Source: Pedobacter polysacchareus
GTDB taxonomy: Bacteria > Bacteroidota > Bacteroidia > Sphingobacteriales > Sphingobacteriaceae
Direction of reading: 5' to 3'
NCBI RefSeq assembly: GCF_019802255.1
Contig: NZ_JAHYSS010000009.1
Coordinates: forward strand, 1-64,000
Length of the DNA stretch: 64,000 bases
Shown piece by piece: positions 16,905 through 26,992 of this stretch. Below the pieces are notes generated by a model. That model searched no databases and was not told the origin of the DNA. It saw only the letters and a list, made by a program, of their open reading frames with translations. The number at the start of each line of letters is the position of its first letter. Positions within the stretch are counted from its first letter, which is position 1. The position numbers were made by a program, and so were the translations under genes.

Positions 16905-18395
16905 TCATTTAAGTAAAGGATTTATTTGTACTTCTCTAGCGGGAATCGGGAATTTTAAATTCTCTTCTTTAAATACGGCTCCGCCAGGCATGACATGGCC
17001 AACTGCTTCGCTAAAAGTTCCGGTTACGGGATCAAAGATTTTTCTGGTTCTCACGATGTCAAACCATATTTTGCCTTCTGCACATAATTCCCAGTACCTT
17101 TCCTTCCAGACTTCCGTCCTAAAGTCGTTTTTACTCATGCCGCTGAGTGGTGTTAATCCCGCACGCTTCCTGATGCTATTTAAGGCATCATAAGCGACTG
17201 CATCTGCTGTGCCCTCAGCTTCATTCTGTGCTTCTGCATAGGTTAATAACACGTCGGCGTAACGGATCATCGGGAAGTTTTTGGCAGAGTTTGGAGCTGT
17301 GCTAATGATTCCTGGGTCAAAGAACTTATAAATAGCCCAGGGGAAATTGTACTCATTGCCTTTTACAATAATGCGGTTAAAGAAAAATCCCATATTGTGC
17401 ATGCCCCTTAGGTCGTCAGTATGGTATGATTTAAGGAAATTAGCAGTTGGGTAAAAGCCGCCAAACTGCAATGCATTTACAAATTTCACTTCTTTTGGAA
17501 GAAAATAAACCGGCAAAGAACTGTTGGCATTATTTATCGCATAGTTGGCCATCCAGATGTGCTCCTCTTTATTGTCGAAGGCTGGGTTATTCAGTTTATT
17601 AAACCAGGTTAAATTGGCATCGCTTTGAAACAGTCTGTGCTGCTGACTGCTGATGACTTCCCCTGCTTTTGCTTTTGCCAGGGCATACTTGTCGGTTTGT
17701 TTTAGAGCACCTGCCATACTTAGGTATACTTTGGCTAATAACGACTTCGCAGCGGCAACAGACACCCTGCCATTTCCTTCTGTGCGAGGATTTAGCGGCT
17801 GAGCTTCTGCAAATTGAAGATCTGGCACGATTACTTTTTCATAAATATCTTTTACAGCAGTTTTCGCAATATTGGCCTCAGATGGTTTTGAAGTAGGGCT
17901 GATCTTCATAGGGACATCTCCATAGATGTTGACCAGGGTGTAGTAATAATAAGCCCTTAGAAATCTGGCTTCCCCAATTAATCTATTTTTGATCTCCTCA
18001 TTCATGGCAATTGCCGGGATATTTGCAATGGAAAGGTTTGCCGCTTCAATGCCTTTATAGCTTTGTTCCCACCATACCAGGAAATCTGGATTGGAAGCAT
18101 CATACTTCAGGTTCATGTAATCCTGCCCGTATTGCCATTGTGCTTTACTGTCATAAATCCCGGTCACCAGTTCCAGCATGGAATAAGGTACGTCATCATA
18201 TCCAAGCTTATTAAATGGTTGTTTGAGGTAGTTGTAAATTCCAGCTACTGCTGCTTGTGCATCACCTTCGGTTTTAAAATACTGCTGGGTAATGATGGTT
18301 GATCTTGCATCTTCCAGCAATTGGTTCTTGCAGGATCCGGCTGTCGTCCCAATTGCGACTAGTGCCAATAGGTATATTTTTACTATTTTTTTCAT
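16905..18395 (-). CDS. SusD/RagB family nutrient-binding lipoprotein
   Basis: 496 aa, normal for the family. The lipoprotein signal ends TTAGSC with Cys22. Family motifs are QYFKTEGDAQAAVAGIYNYL, IGEARFLRAYYYYTLVNIYGDVP, YADVLLTYAEAQNEA and the C-terminal FPIPAREVQINP. It binds oligosaccharide at the cell surface above its SusC partner, whose gene ends 11 bp upstream. The adjacent GH47 gene points to mannose-containing glycans. Confidence 0.95.
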   Translation of the reverse strand: MKKIVKIYLLALVAIGTTAGSCKNQLLEDARSTIITQQYFKTEGDAQAAVAGIYNYLKQPFNKLGYDDVPYSMLELVTGIYDSKAQWQYGQDYMNLKYDASNPDFLVWWEQSYKGIEAANLSIANIPAIAMNEEIKNRLIGEARFLRAYYYYTLVNIYGDVPMKISPTSKPSEANIAKTAVKDIYEKVIVPDLQFAEAQPLNPRTEGNGRVSVAAAKSLLAKVYLSMAGALKQTDKYALAKAKAGEVISSQQHRLFQSDANLTWFNKLNNPAFDNKEEHIWMANYAINNANSSLPVYFLPKEVKFVNALQFGGFYPTANFLKSYHTDDLRGMHNMGFFFNRIIVKGNEYNFPWAIYKFFDPGIISTAPNSAKNFPMIRYADVLLTYAEAQNEAEGTADAVAYDALNSIRKRAGLTPLSGMSKNDFRTEVWKERYWELCAEGKIWFDIVRTRKIFDPVTGTFSEAVGHVMPGGAVFKEENLKFPIPAREVQINPLLK

Positions 18396-18406
18396 GTCTG
18401 TGCTAC

Positions 18407-21400
18407 TTAAAATGTAAGATTGAGGCCTAAAATATAGCTGCGTGCATTCGGGTATCCGAAGTAATCTACCCCCTGGCTAAAAGTGCTGCCTGCGGAAACA
18501 CTGGACAATTCAGGGTCATAGGCTCTATATTTGGTGATCAGGAAGAAGTTCTGCGCATTGGCGAATATCTTCAATGATCTGATTTTTATTTTGCTGAGCG
18601 TCAGTTCGGGAAAAGTATAACCCAGCGTAATGTTTTTACCACGGATGAAAGAACCGTCTTCTACAAAATGACTGTCGATATATCCGGAAGGATAATCACT
18701 ATACATCGCGTCTGCCTGCGTTCGGATAGCCGGAACCATGGTGTTTTGGTGCTGAGGTGTCCAGGCGTCATCGATCAGGCTGGCATAACTGCTCAGATAA
18801 TACTGCCTGTCTTCGAGTTCGAAGCTGGAAGCATTCACCTGCTGGTTACCTCTTCTCATTTGGATGGTAGCAGTCAGGTCAAATTGCTTGTAACGCAGCC
18901 CTAAATTGAAGTAAAGCTCATATTTAGGAAAGATATTGCCGAGTATGGTGACATCATTCTGGTCGTACACGTAATCTTTGTTTACATCTTCTCTTTTGAT
19001 ATCACCAGGTTTTCTATTGTATCTGGCGGCTTCTGCGGCTTCGTCAGTACCCCATGTTCCTAATCGTTTATAACCAATCAGGTCACCTACAGCTCCACCA
19101 ACTCTTAGCACATTGTAAACCAGGCCTCCAGGTACTCTACCTGGTAAGATATCTGCATTTGTTTGTCCCAATGCCAGGATTTTGTTTCTATTCTGACTAA
19201 AAGCAACACCCAGATTAGCAGAGAAGTCTTTGCTTTCCACGATCGTGCCATTCACAGAAATTTCTACTCCACGATTCCTGACACTTCCTATGTTTTCCGT
19301 TACACTGCCATATCCGGAAACGAATGATACCGAATTGTCCAAAAGCAGGTTGGTTGTTTTTTTAGCATAGACATCTGCAGTAAGGGCCAGTCGGTTATTA
19401 AACATGGTTAGGTCCGCTCCGGTGTTGAGTTGTGCGGTGCGTTCCCATTTTAAGTCGGGGTTGGAAATGTTACCCATAGTGGTCCCCACATTACGGATGC
19501 CATTGAGGTAAACCAGCGTGTTGTTGCTCAAGGTTCCCAATGATAAATAAGGAGCAATTCCCGAGTTACCAGTGATCCCATAACTTCCTCTTAATTTTAA
19601 GGACGAAATGGCTTTAGATGATTTAAGGAAATCTTCTTCTGAAACATTCCAGCCAAGCGCTACCGATGGAAAGAAGGCGTATTTATTTCCGCTTCCAAAT
19701 TTAGATGAGCCATCTGCCCGTCCGGTTAGGGTAATCAGGTATTTATCCATCAGGCTATAATTTACACGGGTGTAAAAGGAGTTCATCCGCTGACTGGAGT
19801 AATTGGAGCCGGGTGTTCCTGGAACAGAGCCCGCAGATAGGTTGTAATATTTAAAGATATCGGTTGAGAAACCTGTTGAACCTGCATTAAAGCCTTCGCT
19901 GGTTGATCCTGTCCAGCTGCTTCCCAATACGGCATTGATGCGGTGTACATCTAGTTTTTTCGTATAGGTCAGGAAGTTTTCCGACTGCCAGTAAAGTGTT
20001 CTGGAGTAATCGATTGAAGCTCTTCCGCCAACATCTTTACCAATGTCCAGCAGCTCTTTTGAGGCATAGAACTGGTTGTTGCTATCGAAAAACTGTGCAC
20101 CAAAAGTAGTTTTAAATTCGAGGTCTTTTGTAAGGCTAAACCTGGCATTCAGGTTCCCGAGGAATTGATGCTCCGTTCTATTGTAAACAAGGTCTTTTAA
20201 TAATTGAACAGGATTGTTGGCGGTATAAATGCCAGTCTTATAAAAGCCAAGAAAGTCATTGTTACTGTTGTAATTATAGCCAAATCCAAAATCTTCCATG
20301 GTGCTGTATCTGCCATCCGGGAATTTTACAGGGGCGATAGGGATCATGCCGGCAAGAAGACGGGTAGCAGTCATGGATCCTACACTATAGTCATCCGCCT
20401 GGTTTTTTTTGTTGTAGTTATAAGCCAGACTTCCACCGATAGCCAGCCAAGGTTTCAGGTTGATGTCTGTGGTATAACGAATGGTGTGCTTTTTATAAAA
20501 AGACTCTTTTAAAATCCCATTGTCATTTATCAAACCAAGATATAGGCCCTGTTTTGATTTCTCTGTCCCGCCAGTAATGGAAAGATAAGTGTTGTTGGAT
20601 ACGGCATGGCGACTAGATTCCTTTTGCCAGTCGGTATCATAAATAGGAGATCCATCTGCTTTAAAGAGCTCAGGGTATAAAGTGCTCAGCTGATTGGTGG
20701 GGAAATTCCCTCTTTTAGGATCATATTCCCAGGAACGTTTTTGATATTCCATGTATTGCGCTGCGTTTAACATTTTAAGTGGGCGCGCCATGGTGCCCAC
20801 ACCAACATTACTGCTCAATGAAACCGTAAACTCACCTGCTTTTGCACGTTTTGTGGTAACGATGATGACACCATTTGAAGCTTGAGAACCATAAATCGCA
20901 GTTGCGGAAGCATCTTTTAAAACGTCGATCGACTCAATATCAGCAGGGTTGATGGATTGAAAATCTGCACCAATAATCCCGTCCACTACAAACAATGGTG
21001 AATTAGAGGCATTAATGGAATTGATTCCCCTGATGGTGGCGCTGAAACCACCGCCTGGCCTGCCAGAGCCATTGCTGATGTTCAATCCCGGCACTCTTGA
21101 ACCGAGTGCGGCCAAAGGATTGGAAACCGGCATTGCGGCCAGGTCGCTGCCCTTAATCGTGGAAACGGAACCGGTCAGGTCTTTCTTTCGGATAGTTCCA
21201 TAACCGACTACTACGACTTCATTAAGTCCTTGTTTTGTCTCATTTAAGGTGATTTTTAGTGGCCCCTGGACATCAGCTGTATGCTCCAGGGCTTCATAGC
21301 CGATATAAGAAAATACCAAGATGGCATCTTTGCCAGGTACCTGGAGTTCAAAAGCACCATTGCCGTCGGTGGTGGTACCAGTTTTTGTCCCCTTCAGGTA

Positions 21401-21541
21401 AACACTAACGCCGGTAAGCGGTAGTTGCTCTTTGTCGACTACAGTACCCTTCACCTTAAAGGGTTGCCGGGCAATCGCATTAAAAGAAAGCAGCACACCT
21501 GCAAACAGGCAGAAGAGCAGCATGATTTTTTTTAATTTCAT
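18407..21541 (-). CDS. SusC/RagA family TonB-linked outer-membrane transporter
   Basis: 1044 aa. Signal peptide (1-25), then a carboxypeptidase-regulatory-like beta domain (about 28-110), the SusC hallmark LNEVVVVGYGT, a plug domain with SPLFVVDGII and IESIDVLKDASATAIYG, and a 22-stranded barrel ending in an aromatic residue (LGLNLTF). It imports oligosaccharides delivered by SusD using TonB energy. The leader is long: the only good -7 box upstream is about 270 nt away. The AraC regulator lies just beyond. Confidence 0.95.
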   Translation of the reverse strand: MKLKKIMLLFCLFAGVLLSFNAIARQPFKVKGTVVDKEQLPLTGVSVYLKGTKTGTTTDGNGAFELQVPGKDAILVFSYIGYEALEHTADVQGPLKITLNETKQGLNEVVVVGYGTIRKKDLTGSVSTIKGSDLAAMPVSNPLAALGSRVPGLNISNGSGRPGGGFSATIRGINSINASNSPLFVVDGIIGADFQSINPADIESIDVLKDASATAIYGSQASNGVIIVTTKRAKAGEFTVSLSSNVGVGTMARPLKMLNAAQYMEYQKRSWEYDPKRGNFPTNQLSTLYPELFKADGSPIYDTDWQKESSRHAVSNNTYLSITGGTEKSKQGLYLGLINDNGILKESFYKKHTIRYTTDINLKPWLAIGGSLAYNYNKKNQADDYSVGSMTATRLLAGMIPIAPVKFPDGRYSTMEDFGFGYNYNSNNDFLGFYKTGIYTANNPVQLLKDLVYNRTEHQFLGNLNARFSLTKDLEFKTTFGAQFFDSNNQFYASKELLDIGKDVGGRASIDYSRTLYWQSENFLTYTKKLDVHRINAVLGSSWTGSTSEGFNAGSTGFSTDIFKYYNLSAGSVPGTPGSNYSSQRMNSFYTRVNYSLMDKYLITLTGRADGSSKFGSGNKYAFFPSVALGWNVSEEDFLKSSKAISSLKLRGSYGITGNSGIAPYLSLGTLSNNTLVYLNGIRNVGTTMGNISNPDLKWERTAQLNTGADLTMFNNRLALTADVYAKKTTNLLLDNSVSFVSGYGSVTENIGSVRNRGVEISVNGTIVESKDFSANLGVAFSQNRNKILALGQTNADILPGRVPGGLVYNVLRVGGAVGDLIGYKRLGTWGTDEAAEAARYNRKPGDIKREDVNKDYVYDQNDVTILGNIFPKYELYFNLGLRYKQFDLTATIQMRRGNQQVNASSFELEDRQYYLSSYASLIDDAWTPQHQNTMVPAIRTQADAMYSDYPSGYIDSHFVEDGSFIRGKNITLGYTFPELTLSKIKIRSLKIFANAQNFFLITKYRAYDPELSSVSAGSTFSQGVDYFGYPNARSYILGLNLTF

Positions 21542-21887
21542 AATAATTTCTGGTTAATAATTGGTTAGGTGATCAGCAATGAAATCCCTGCACCTGTAAA
21601 AGGCGTGCTGGTACTTGCTTGATTTTATTAGGAATCAGGCAGGCAATCACTGCGGAAATGGTGAATTGAATGGTTTATCCTCTAGGTCAGTTTGTCATTG
21701 CTTTCTGGTCATAAGGCCTACATAAAAAGGCTGGAAGATCACTGTTCCGGTCTACAGTAATATTCAGTTCTTTCTATTCGTTTGCTGGTTTATTTTGGTG
21801 ATATCCTTTAACAAATATAAACCGTCATTTTAATATAAAAACGACAGAAGTTTAGCTATAACCTTACATTATTTATGTTATAACGAC
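21542..21887 (-). promoter_or_regulatory. SusC leader/promoter region without genes
   Basis: A 346-bp stretch between the AraC gene and susC, both on the minus strand. TATATTTG at 21819-21812 (minus) matches TAnnTTTG exactly, but no TTTG lies 19 nt upstream, which fits an activator-dependent promoter. Its use would give a leader of about 265 nt. I see no ORF and no convincing riboswitch fold. Confidence 0.4.
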
Positions 21888-22733
21888 TCAGGCAATAATT
21901 TGAGTGGTTTTGCGGTAGACCGATGGAGGTTGGTGATAGGTGTCTTTAAAGATGTTGTAAAAGTGCCCTAGATTAGTAATGCCGCAATCCATACAGATGG
22001 TCTTTATGGGAACATTGGTAATAGAAAGCTGCTGTGCTGCATAGTTCATTCTCAGTTCGTTTACCAGGGCAGAGAGCGTTTTGTTGAACACTCTTTTCAC
22101 GGTCCTATTGACATGGTCAATATTCTTCTCACATAAACGGGCAAAACCATTTGGGCCTGTCTTGAACAACTCCGGTGAGGAGAACTCCTGAAGTCCCTTA
22201 TTCAGCCATGCTGGAATAGATTCATTCTCTACTTTCACCTTGTCATAAAGACTGATGAAGCGGAAAATACTCAGCAATATGCTGTCAATATAAAGGTGTG
22301 TTTTCTGGCATTTCCAATAGTTTTCTGCCCGTTTAGAAATCTGGTTTATGGTGTTGAGGTCCATGAGTTTATGAAAGGGCAGGGCATCCTTAGTCCAGAA
22401 ATAGGAATTGCTGTCTGGAAAATACCGGCTTCTTAAATGCTCCATTGTTTCCAAAGGAAAGGCCAGGTTCATAATCGTAATGCCATTCTTATCGGAGGTA
22501 AAAGTATGCTGATCCTGAGGACGGATCATCACCAGGTGCCCGGGAAGAAGGTTGATTTTATGACCATTCACCAAATGCTGCCCAGTACCTTTTTCTACCC
22601 AAAATATTTCAGCATAATCATGATCATGCAAAGAAAGGTCATTGCGGGAATGAATGGTGGTACGGGCGATATGAAACTTATCATTTTCCTGAATGAAATT
22701 TTCTAATAGGAACCTTTGGGTTTTCATAAGCAT
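21888..22733 (-). CDS. AraC-family transcriptional regulator
   Basis: 281 aa. The N-terminal cupin-like sensor has HDHDYAEIFWVEKGTGQHLVNG-type sequence and FPLE; the C-terminal double helix-turn-helix covers about 180-275, with LRMNYAAQQLS, IKTICMDCGITNLGHFYNIFKD and the closing PPSVYRK. It probably senses a sugar or derivative and activates nearby promoters. It lies downstream of the isomerase/dioxygenase pair and upstream of the SusC operon, so it may control either. Met3 is an alternative start. Confidence 0.92.
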   Translation of the reverse strand: MLMKTQRFLLENFIQENDKFHIARTTIHSRNDLSLHDHDYAEIFWVEKGTGQHLVNGHKINLLPGHLVMIRPQDQHTFTSDKNGITIMNLAFPLETMEHLRSRYFPDSNSYFWTKDALPFHKLMDLNTINQISKRAENYWKCQKTHLYIDSILLSIFRFISLYDKVKVENESIPAWLNKGLQEFSSPELFKTGPNGFARLCEKNIDHVNRTVKRVFNKTLSALVNELRMNYAAQQLSITNVPIKTICMDCGITNLGHFYNIFKDTYHQPPSVYRKTTQIIA

Positions 22734-22787
22734 GTTGATTTTATGTGTTGCTGATCTTCAAAGATAACAGGATTCCTGTATTCGGTT

Positions 22788-23546
22788 TTACAGATAAATT
22801 AGTGGATTATTTCCTTTATTTTCCCCTCTGCAATGGTAGATTTTATGCTTTTCATTATCTGGGTGCTCCGGATTGAGGATCAGGTCAGTACTGAAGTAGC
22901 GCATGGTATAGCCAGTTCTTCTCGTGGTACTGGTATTGGCATTGGCCCCATGTATAATGCGGGAATCATGCAAAGAATAATTGCCCTGGTTTAATTCAAA
23001 CCAGACTACATTGCTTTCATCCAGCTGATTTGAATCTTTAATCTGAATGGTGAAAATCTTATGATCAGTATCGATCTGCTCATATTCTGAAGTCTGGTTT
23101 TTATGAGTACCAGGGAAAACACCCATGCATCCGTTTTCCTTAGTCGCTCGATCTATGGCGAGCCAAACCGTTACGATTCCGTCAAAACTGTTGAAACGGC
23201 CATCCCAGTAGGCACTGTCTTCATGCCAAGGTGTTTTATTTCCACTGCCAGGCTCTTTACAGATGAAATGACTGCTCCATAAGCCAATATTTGGACCGAT
23301 CACCGCTTGTACGATATCGAGGACTTCATCTGCCATCAGGAATTCAAATAACCGCTCATCATGCATGTGAGGTACGTCCAGCTCATCAGGCTTTAAAGTC
23401 CCCCGACTGGCCAGGTGATCTTCAAAAATCTGGAATAGGCGATCAAATTTCTGTGGATTAAACATGGGCGCTTCAGGAAGCAGATAACCGTTTTCATGAT
23501 AAAAAGTAGTCTCCTGCTGGCTCAAGTTATTGCTAGTTGTTTTCAT
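22788..23546 (-). CDS. Phytanoyl-CoA dioxygenase-family Fe(II)/2-oxoglutarate oxygenase
   Basis: 252 aa. The iron-binding facial triad is visible: His108 and Asp110 in TPWHEDSAYW, and His199 in SRIIHGANANTS. Arg210 nearby fits 2-oxoglutarate binding. The substrate is unknown; family members hydroxylate lipids, small metabolites or sugars. Its start overlaps the end of the upstream isomerase gene by 14 nt, so the two are coupled. Cytoplasmic. Confidence 0.88.
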   Translation of the reverse strand: MKTTSNNLSQQETTFYHENGYLLPEAPMFNPQKFDRLFQIFEDHLASRGTLKPDELDVPHMHDERLFEFLMADEVLDIVQAVIGPNIGLWSSHFICKEPGSGNKTPWHEDSAYWDGRFNSFDGIVTVWLAIDRATKENGCMGVFPGTHKNQTSEYEQIDTDHKIFTIQIKDSNQLDESNVVWFELNQGNYSLHDSRIIHGANANTSTTRRTGYTMRYFSTDLILNPEHPDNEKHKIYHCRGENKGNNPLIYL

Positions 23547-24360
23547 ATTTTAAGTGGTCTTGTAAATAGGTTTTCATTAATAAATTCAATTCCCATTGGG
23601 AGGCGATAGGTGCATTTGTGAAAGGCAGACTGTGCATATAGGGGCTGGGCCCAAACTCACAGGTAATGGTTAACCGTTCTTTTTGCTGACTGATGTGTGC
23701 TTTCAGAATGGCCATCCACCAGCTTAAATGCTGCTGCAGTTCCAAATGGTACTCTGGTGCAAAAGGGTGGGGAACCTGTGGGCCCTGAGCATAGCCCACT
23801 CTGGCATGGAGGTGACTGCAATGCTGAATGGCCCTGTCTAATGTAGCCTGCTGCTGTTCTAACAAAGATTCTGAAACGACGCACCAATGAGAAAAATCCG
23901 CAGTTAGTTTTAGTTCAGGGAAGGCCTCAAAGTAATCGCTGATCAGGGGGGCGCAGAAACTAAACCTGCCCCGGTGAATTTCATGTGAAACGGAGATACC
24001 TGCTGCTTTGGAAAGCTGATCTGCTGCAGTTAAGAATTTCAGGTTATCGGGGATGCTAAAATAGTCCCGCCCGGTATGGCAATTGACCATCACAGGTTCG
24101 ATTGCAAGAATGCGCTCAAGTTTGCTCAGGTAGTCAGGCAGCATCTCATTTGCAGTAACACCAGCAGCGTAAGGATGCTGTGCGATCAGTTCCAGCTGAG
24201 CATCATCACATTGTTCTTTGATGGTTTTAATATCCATCGTATCGGGATTCAATGCGATTTCGACACCATGATACCCGTCATTTCTAGCCTTTTCAAGGAA
24301 GGACGTGATGGGCATCGGGCGCATGCCCCAATAGGGGCAGTAAAAAAGGAGTTTTGTCAT
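23533..24360 (-). CDS. Sugar phosphate isomerase/epimerase-like TIM-barrel protein
   Basis: 275 aa, AP-endonuclease-2-type TIM barrel. Metal-site motifs in order: GVEIALNPD, VNCHTGRDY, VSHEIHRGRFS with a Glu ligand, LTADFSHW with Asp and His, and HLHARVGYAQGPQ, a recurrent motif in Bacteroidota relatives. Probably isomerises or dehydrates a sugar or polyol. It overlaps the dioxygenase gene by 14 nt and heads the cassette that ends with the AraC gene. Confidence 0.85.
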   Translation of the reverse strand: MTKLLFYCPYWGMRPMPITSFLEKARNDGYHGVEIALNPDTMDIKTIKEQCDDAQLELIAQHPYAAGVTANEMLPDYLSKLERILAIEPVMVNCHTGRDYFSIPDNLKFLTAADQLSKAAGISVSHEIHRGRFSFCAPLISDYFEAFPELKLTADFSHWCVVSESLLEQQQATLDRAIQHCSHLHARVGYAQGPQVPHPFAPEYHLELQQHLSWWMAILKAHISQQKERLTITCEFGPSPYMHSLPFTNAPIASQWELNLLMKTYLQDHLKYENN

Positions 24361-24485
24361 GTTTTTCCAGTATGGCTCTACTATGTAAAAGTAGAACTTG
24401 ATGCTGATGTTAAAACGACAGAGTATTACTGGTATAGGTGTTTTTATTATGCTATAGCGATGTTTTTTAGCAATGGCTGATTTCC

Positions 24486-26879
24486 TTACTCATATTTAAG
24501 TGCATCAATGGTATTGGCAGTTGCCGCTTTGTAAGATCTGATACTTACGGTGATCAAGGTGATGATCATAGAAATACACATGGCCAACACGAAAGGCCAT
24601 ACGCTCAGGTCTATCCGATAAGCAAAAGTCGACAACCATTTGGAAACAAATAGGTAGGCCAATGGCCAGGCCACCAGGTTTGCCAGAAAAACCATCACCA
24701 AAAATGATCCATTGAGCAGCTTCACCAATTCTAAAGTAGAAGCACCTAATACTTTTCTAATGGCCACCTCTTTAGTCCTTTGAGCAGCTACAAAAGAGAT
24801 CAAACCAAATAAGCCAATGAAAGAAATAAAGATAATTACAGCGGCAAAGACCTTAAATAATACTCCCATTATCGCTTCACTTTCATAGTAGCTATTGATT
24901 CTTTCCTCCACAAAACTGGACTCGTAAATCCCTTGTGGGAAGCTCACATTCCATAAGGCTTCAATTTGCTGCATCGCAGGAACCATATTTTTACCCTCCA
25001 GCTTTATAGCTGCAAGCCAATATTGATTTTTATCTGAAGAAATGGCCAGGCCCGAAATGTTCTCTTTTAAAGATTTATCATTGTAATCTTTGACTACACC
25101 AAGGATAGGGATATTGACGTTTGACGTCCTAATCATTTTGCCAATGGCCTTTTGAGGGTTAGTAATCCCTACTTTTTTAAGAAAAGTTTCATTGACCACA
25201 TAACCATTAGTTGTATCGCTTTTCTTAAAAATCTTGCCCGCAATAATTTTCAGGTCAAACAGCTTAAAATAATTTTCATCTGCTTTAGAGACCCTGACTT
25301 CAAAATCATGATTTTCCTGCCCATCGAAAATGAAGCTGCTTGAATTTACATCCTGGGAAAGTGGGGGAGACTGACAATAACTCAGCATCTGAACACCCGG
25401 GATTTGAAGGACCTTCTCTTTGAAAAGTTGGTGTCTGCTTTTACTCGTACTATCTCCCGGCATGCCAATCATGGCTACCGCAGTGGAGCTAAATCCCAAT
25501 GGCTTTTGCTTCAGATATTCCATTTGACGAACGATCACCAAGGTGCCGATAATCAGTATGATGGTAATCGCAAACTGTACCACTACCAGGATTTTACGCA
25601 TGCTTAGGCCACTGTTATTCAGTGCTACCTTATTTTTTATGGCCAGTGCCGGATTAAATCCAGAGATAATCATTGCGGGATAGAAACCTGCTAAAAAGCT
25701 AACAAACACCACCAACAAGGCCATAAATACAAAAATAACAGGATGACCAAACAGGCTGAATGTGATTTGATTTTTGAAAAGATTCTGCATTAATGGGATC
25801 GCCAGCTCCGCAAGGATGCAGGCAAATAATAAGGCGATGACCACTAAAACGACCGTCTCGGTTAAGAATTGTACCATCAGCTGTTTACGTTTACCACCCA
25901 TTACTTTACGAACGCCCACTTCTTTAGAGCGGTTTACCGCCTGAGCAGTATTTAAATTGATAAAGTTGATGCAGGCGGTACAGATTAAAAATAAACCAAT
26001 GATGGCCAGACCATAAATCTGATGTTTATTTATCGTCGAACTGGCGAAATTATCATAGAGTTCCGCAAAGTGAATCTCTCTTAAAGGCTGTAGTCTGTTG
26101 ACCTGGTTACCAGAAACCTTTTTATCAGTGTAATGTATTTTGTTGAATTTGGCCAGCGTCTCTTTAAGGTCCTCAGCTTTTAAGCCCTCTTTAAGCAATA
26201 CATAACTGCTGTAGCTTGAATTTATACAATCCCAGCAGGTACCATTTCTTTCCGAAAAACTTTTGTAGCTAATGACCAATTTTATGGGTAAACTGGTGTT
26301 TTGAGGCATATCCTGAAATACACCTGTCACCTTTAATTCTGTTTTAGTACCCATGGTGATGCTTTTGCCAATTGCATTTTCAATGCTGCCAAAATATTTT
26401 AAAGCATTCGCCTTAGATAAAGCGACGGTATTGGGTTCTTTTATGGCTTCTGAAGGTTTACCATATAACCAATCTATTTGAAGCACCTCAAAAAACTCTG
26501 GCTCAGCATAATAAACATCTTCCCGGGTTTTAATAACCTCTTTACCTTCTTTATCTTTGATACGTACTATGTTCCCTCCCTTGGCAATTGTACCTATCTT
26601 TTCTATGCCCGCAATTTCATTTCTGGCTGCCGCAGTGAAAGGTAAGGGCACACCAGAAGAGTAATCGTCAAAAGAATTGTATTTCCAATCGGTCACCACA
26701 CGGTAAATGCGGTCCTCATTTTTAAAGCCTTCATCAAAACTCAGTTGGAAACGGATAAATATAAAAATCAGGATACAGCTTGCCATGCCAATGGAAAGAC
26801 CAAGAATATTAATCAAGGTGTAGCTCTTGTTTTTCCAGAAGTTGCGCAAAGCGATTTTTAAATTGATCCTAAACATCAT
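24486..26879 (-). CDS. FtsX/MacB-type ABC transporter permease
   Basis: 797 aa, the usual length of the Bacteroidota duplicated form. Starts with ALRNFWKNKSYTLINILGLS, TM1 at about 21-43, then a large periplasmic MacB-PCD domain, an FtsX block of three TMs (near 285-400, with NRSKEVGVRKVMGG), a second periplasmic domain, and a final FtsX block with TKEVAIRKVLGAS. Such permeases act in mechanotransmission or export with a separate ATPase, which is not adjacent here. Confidence 0.92.
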   Translation of the reverse strand: MMFRINLKIALRNFWKNKSYTLINILGLSIGMASCILIFIFIRFQLSFDEGFKNEDRIYRVVTDWKYNSFDDYSSGVPLPFTAAARNEIAGIEKIGTIAKGGNIVRIKDKEGKEVIKTREDVYYAEPEFFEVLQIDWLYGKPSEAIKEPNTVALSKANALKYFGSIENAIGKSITMGTKTELKVTGVFQDMPQNTSLPIKLVISYKSFSERNGTCWDCINSSYSSYVLLKEGLKAEDLKETLAKFNKIHYTDKKVSGNQVNRLQPLREIHFAELYDNFASSTINKHQIYGLAIIGLFLICTACINFINLNTAQAVNRSKEVGVRKVMGGKRKQLMVQFLTETVVLVVIALLFACILAELAIPLMQNLFKNQITFSLFGHPVIFVFMALLVVFVSFLAGFYPAMIISGFNPALAIKNKVALNNSGLSMRKILVVVQFAITIILIIGTLVIVRQMEYLKQKPLGFSSTAVAMIGMPGDSTSKSRHQLFKEKVLQIPGVQMLSYCQSPPLSQDVNSSSFIFDGQENHDFEVRVSKADENYFKLFDLKIIAGKIFKKSDTTNGYVVNETFLKKVGITNPQKAIGKMIRTSNVNIPILGVVKDYNDKSLKENISGLAISSDKNQYWLAAIKLEGKNMVPAMQQIEALWNVSFPQGIYESSFVEERINSYYESEAIMGVLFKVFAAVIIFISFIGLFGLISFVAAQRTKEVAIRKVLGASTLELVKLLNGSFLVMVFLANLVAWPLAYLFVSKWLSTFAYRIDLSVWPFVLAMCISMIITLITVSIRSYKAATANTIDALKYE

Positions 26880-26992
26880 GCTGTTTTTCTTTTCCCCTTC
26901 GCTAAGGATATGCCAAAGCCTAAAATAGGGAATAACTAAGTGTTAAATCGCATTTAGAGATTTTAAACTGTTCGTTAATGCACAGCAGCTGA

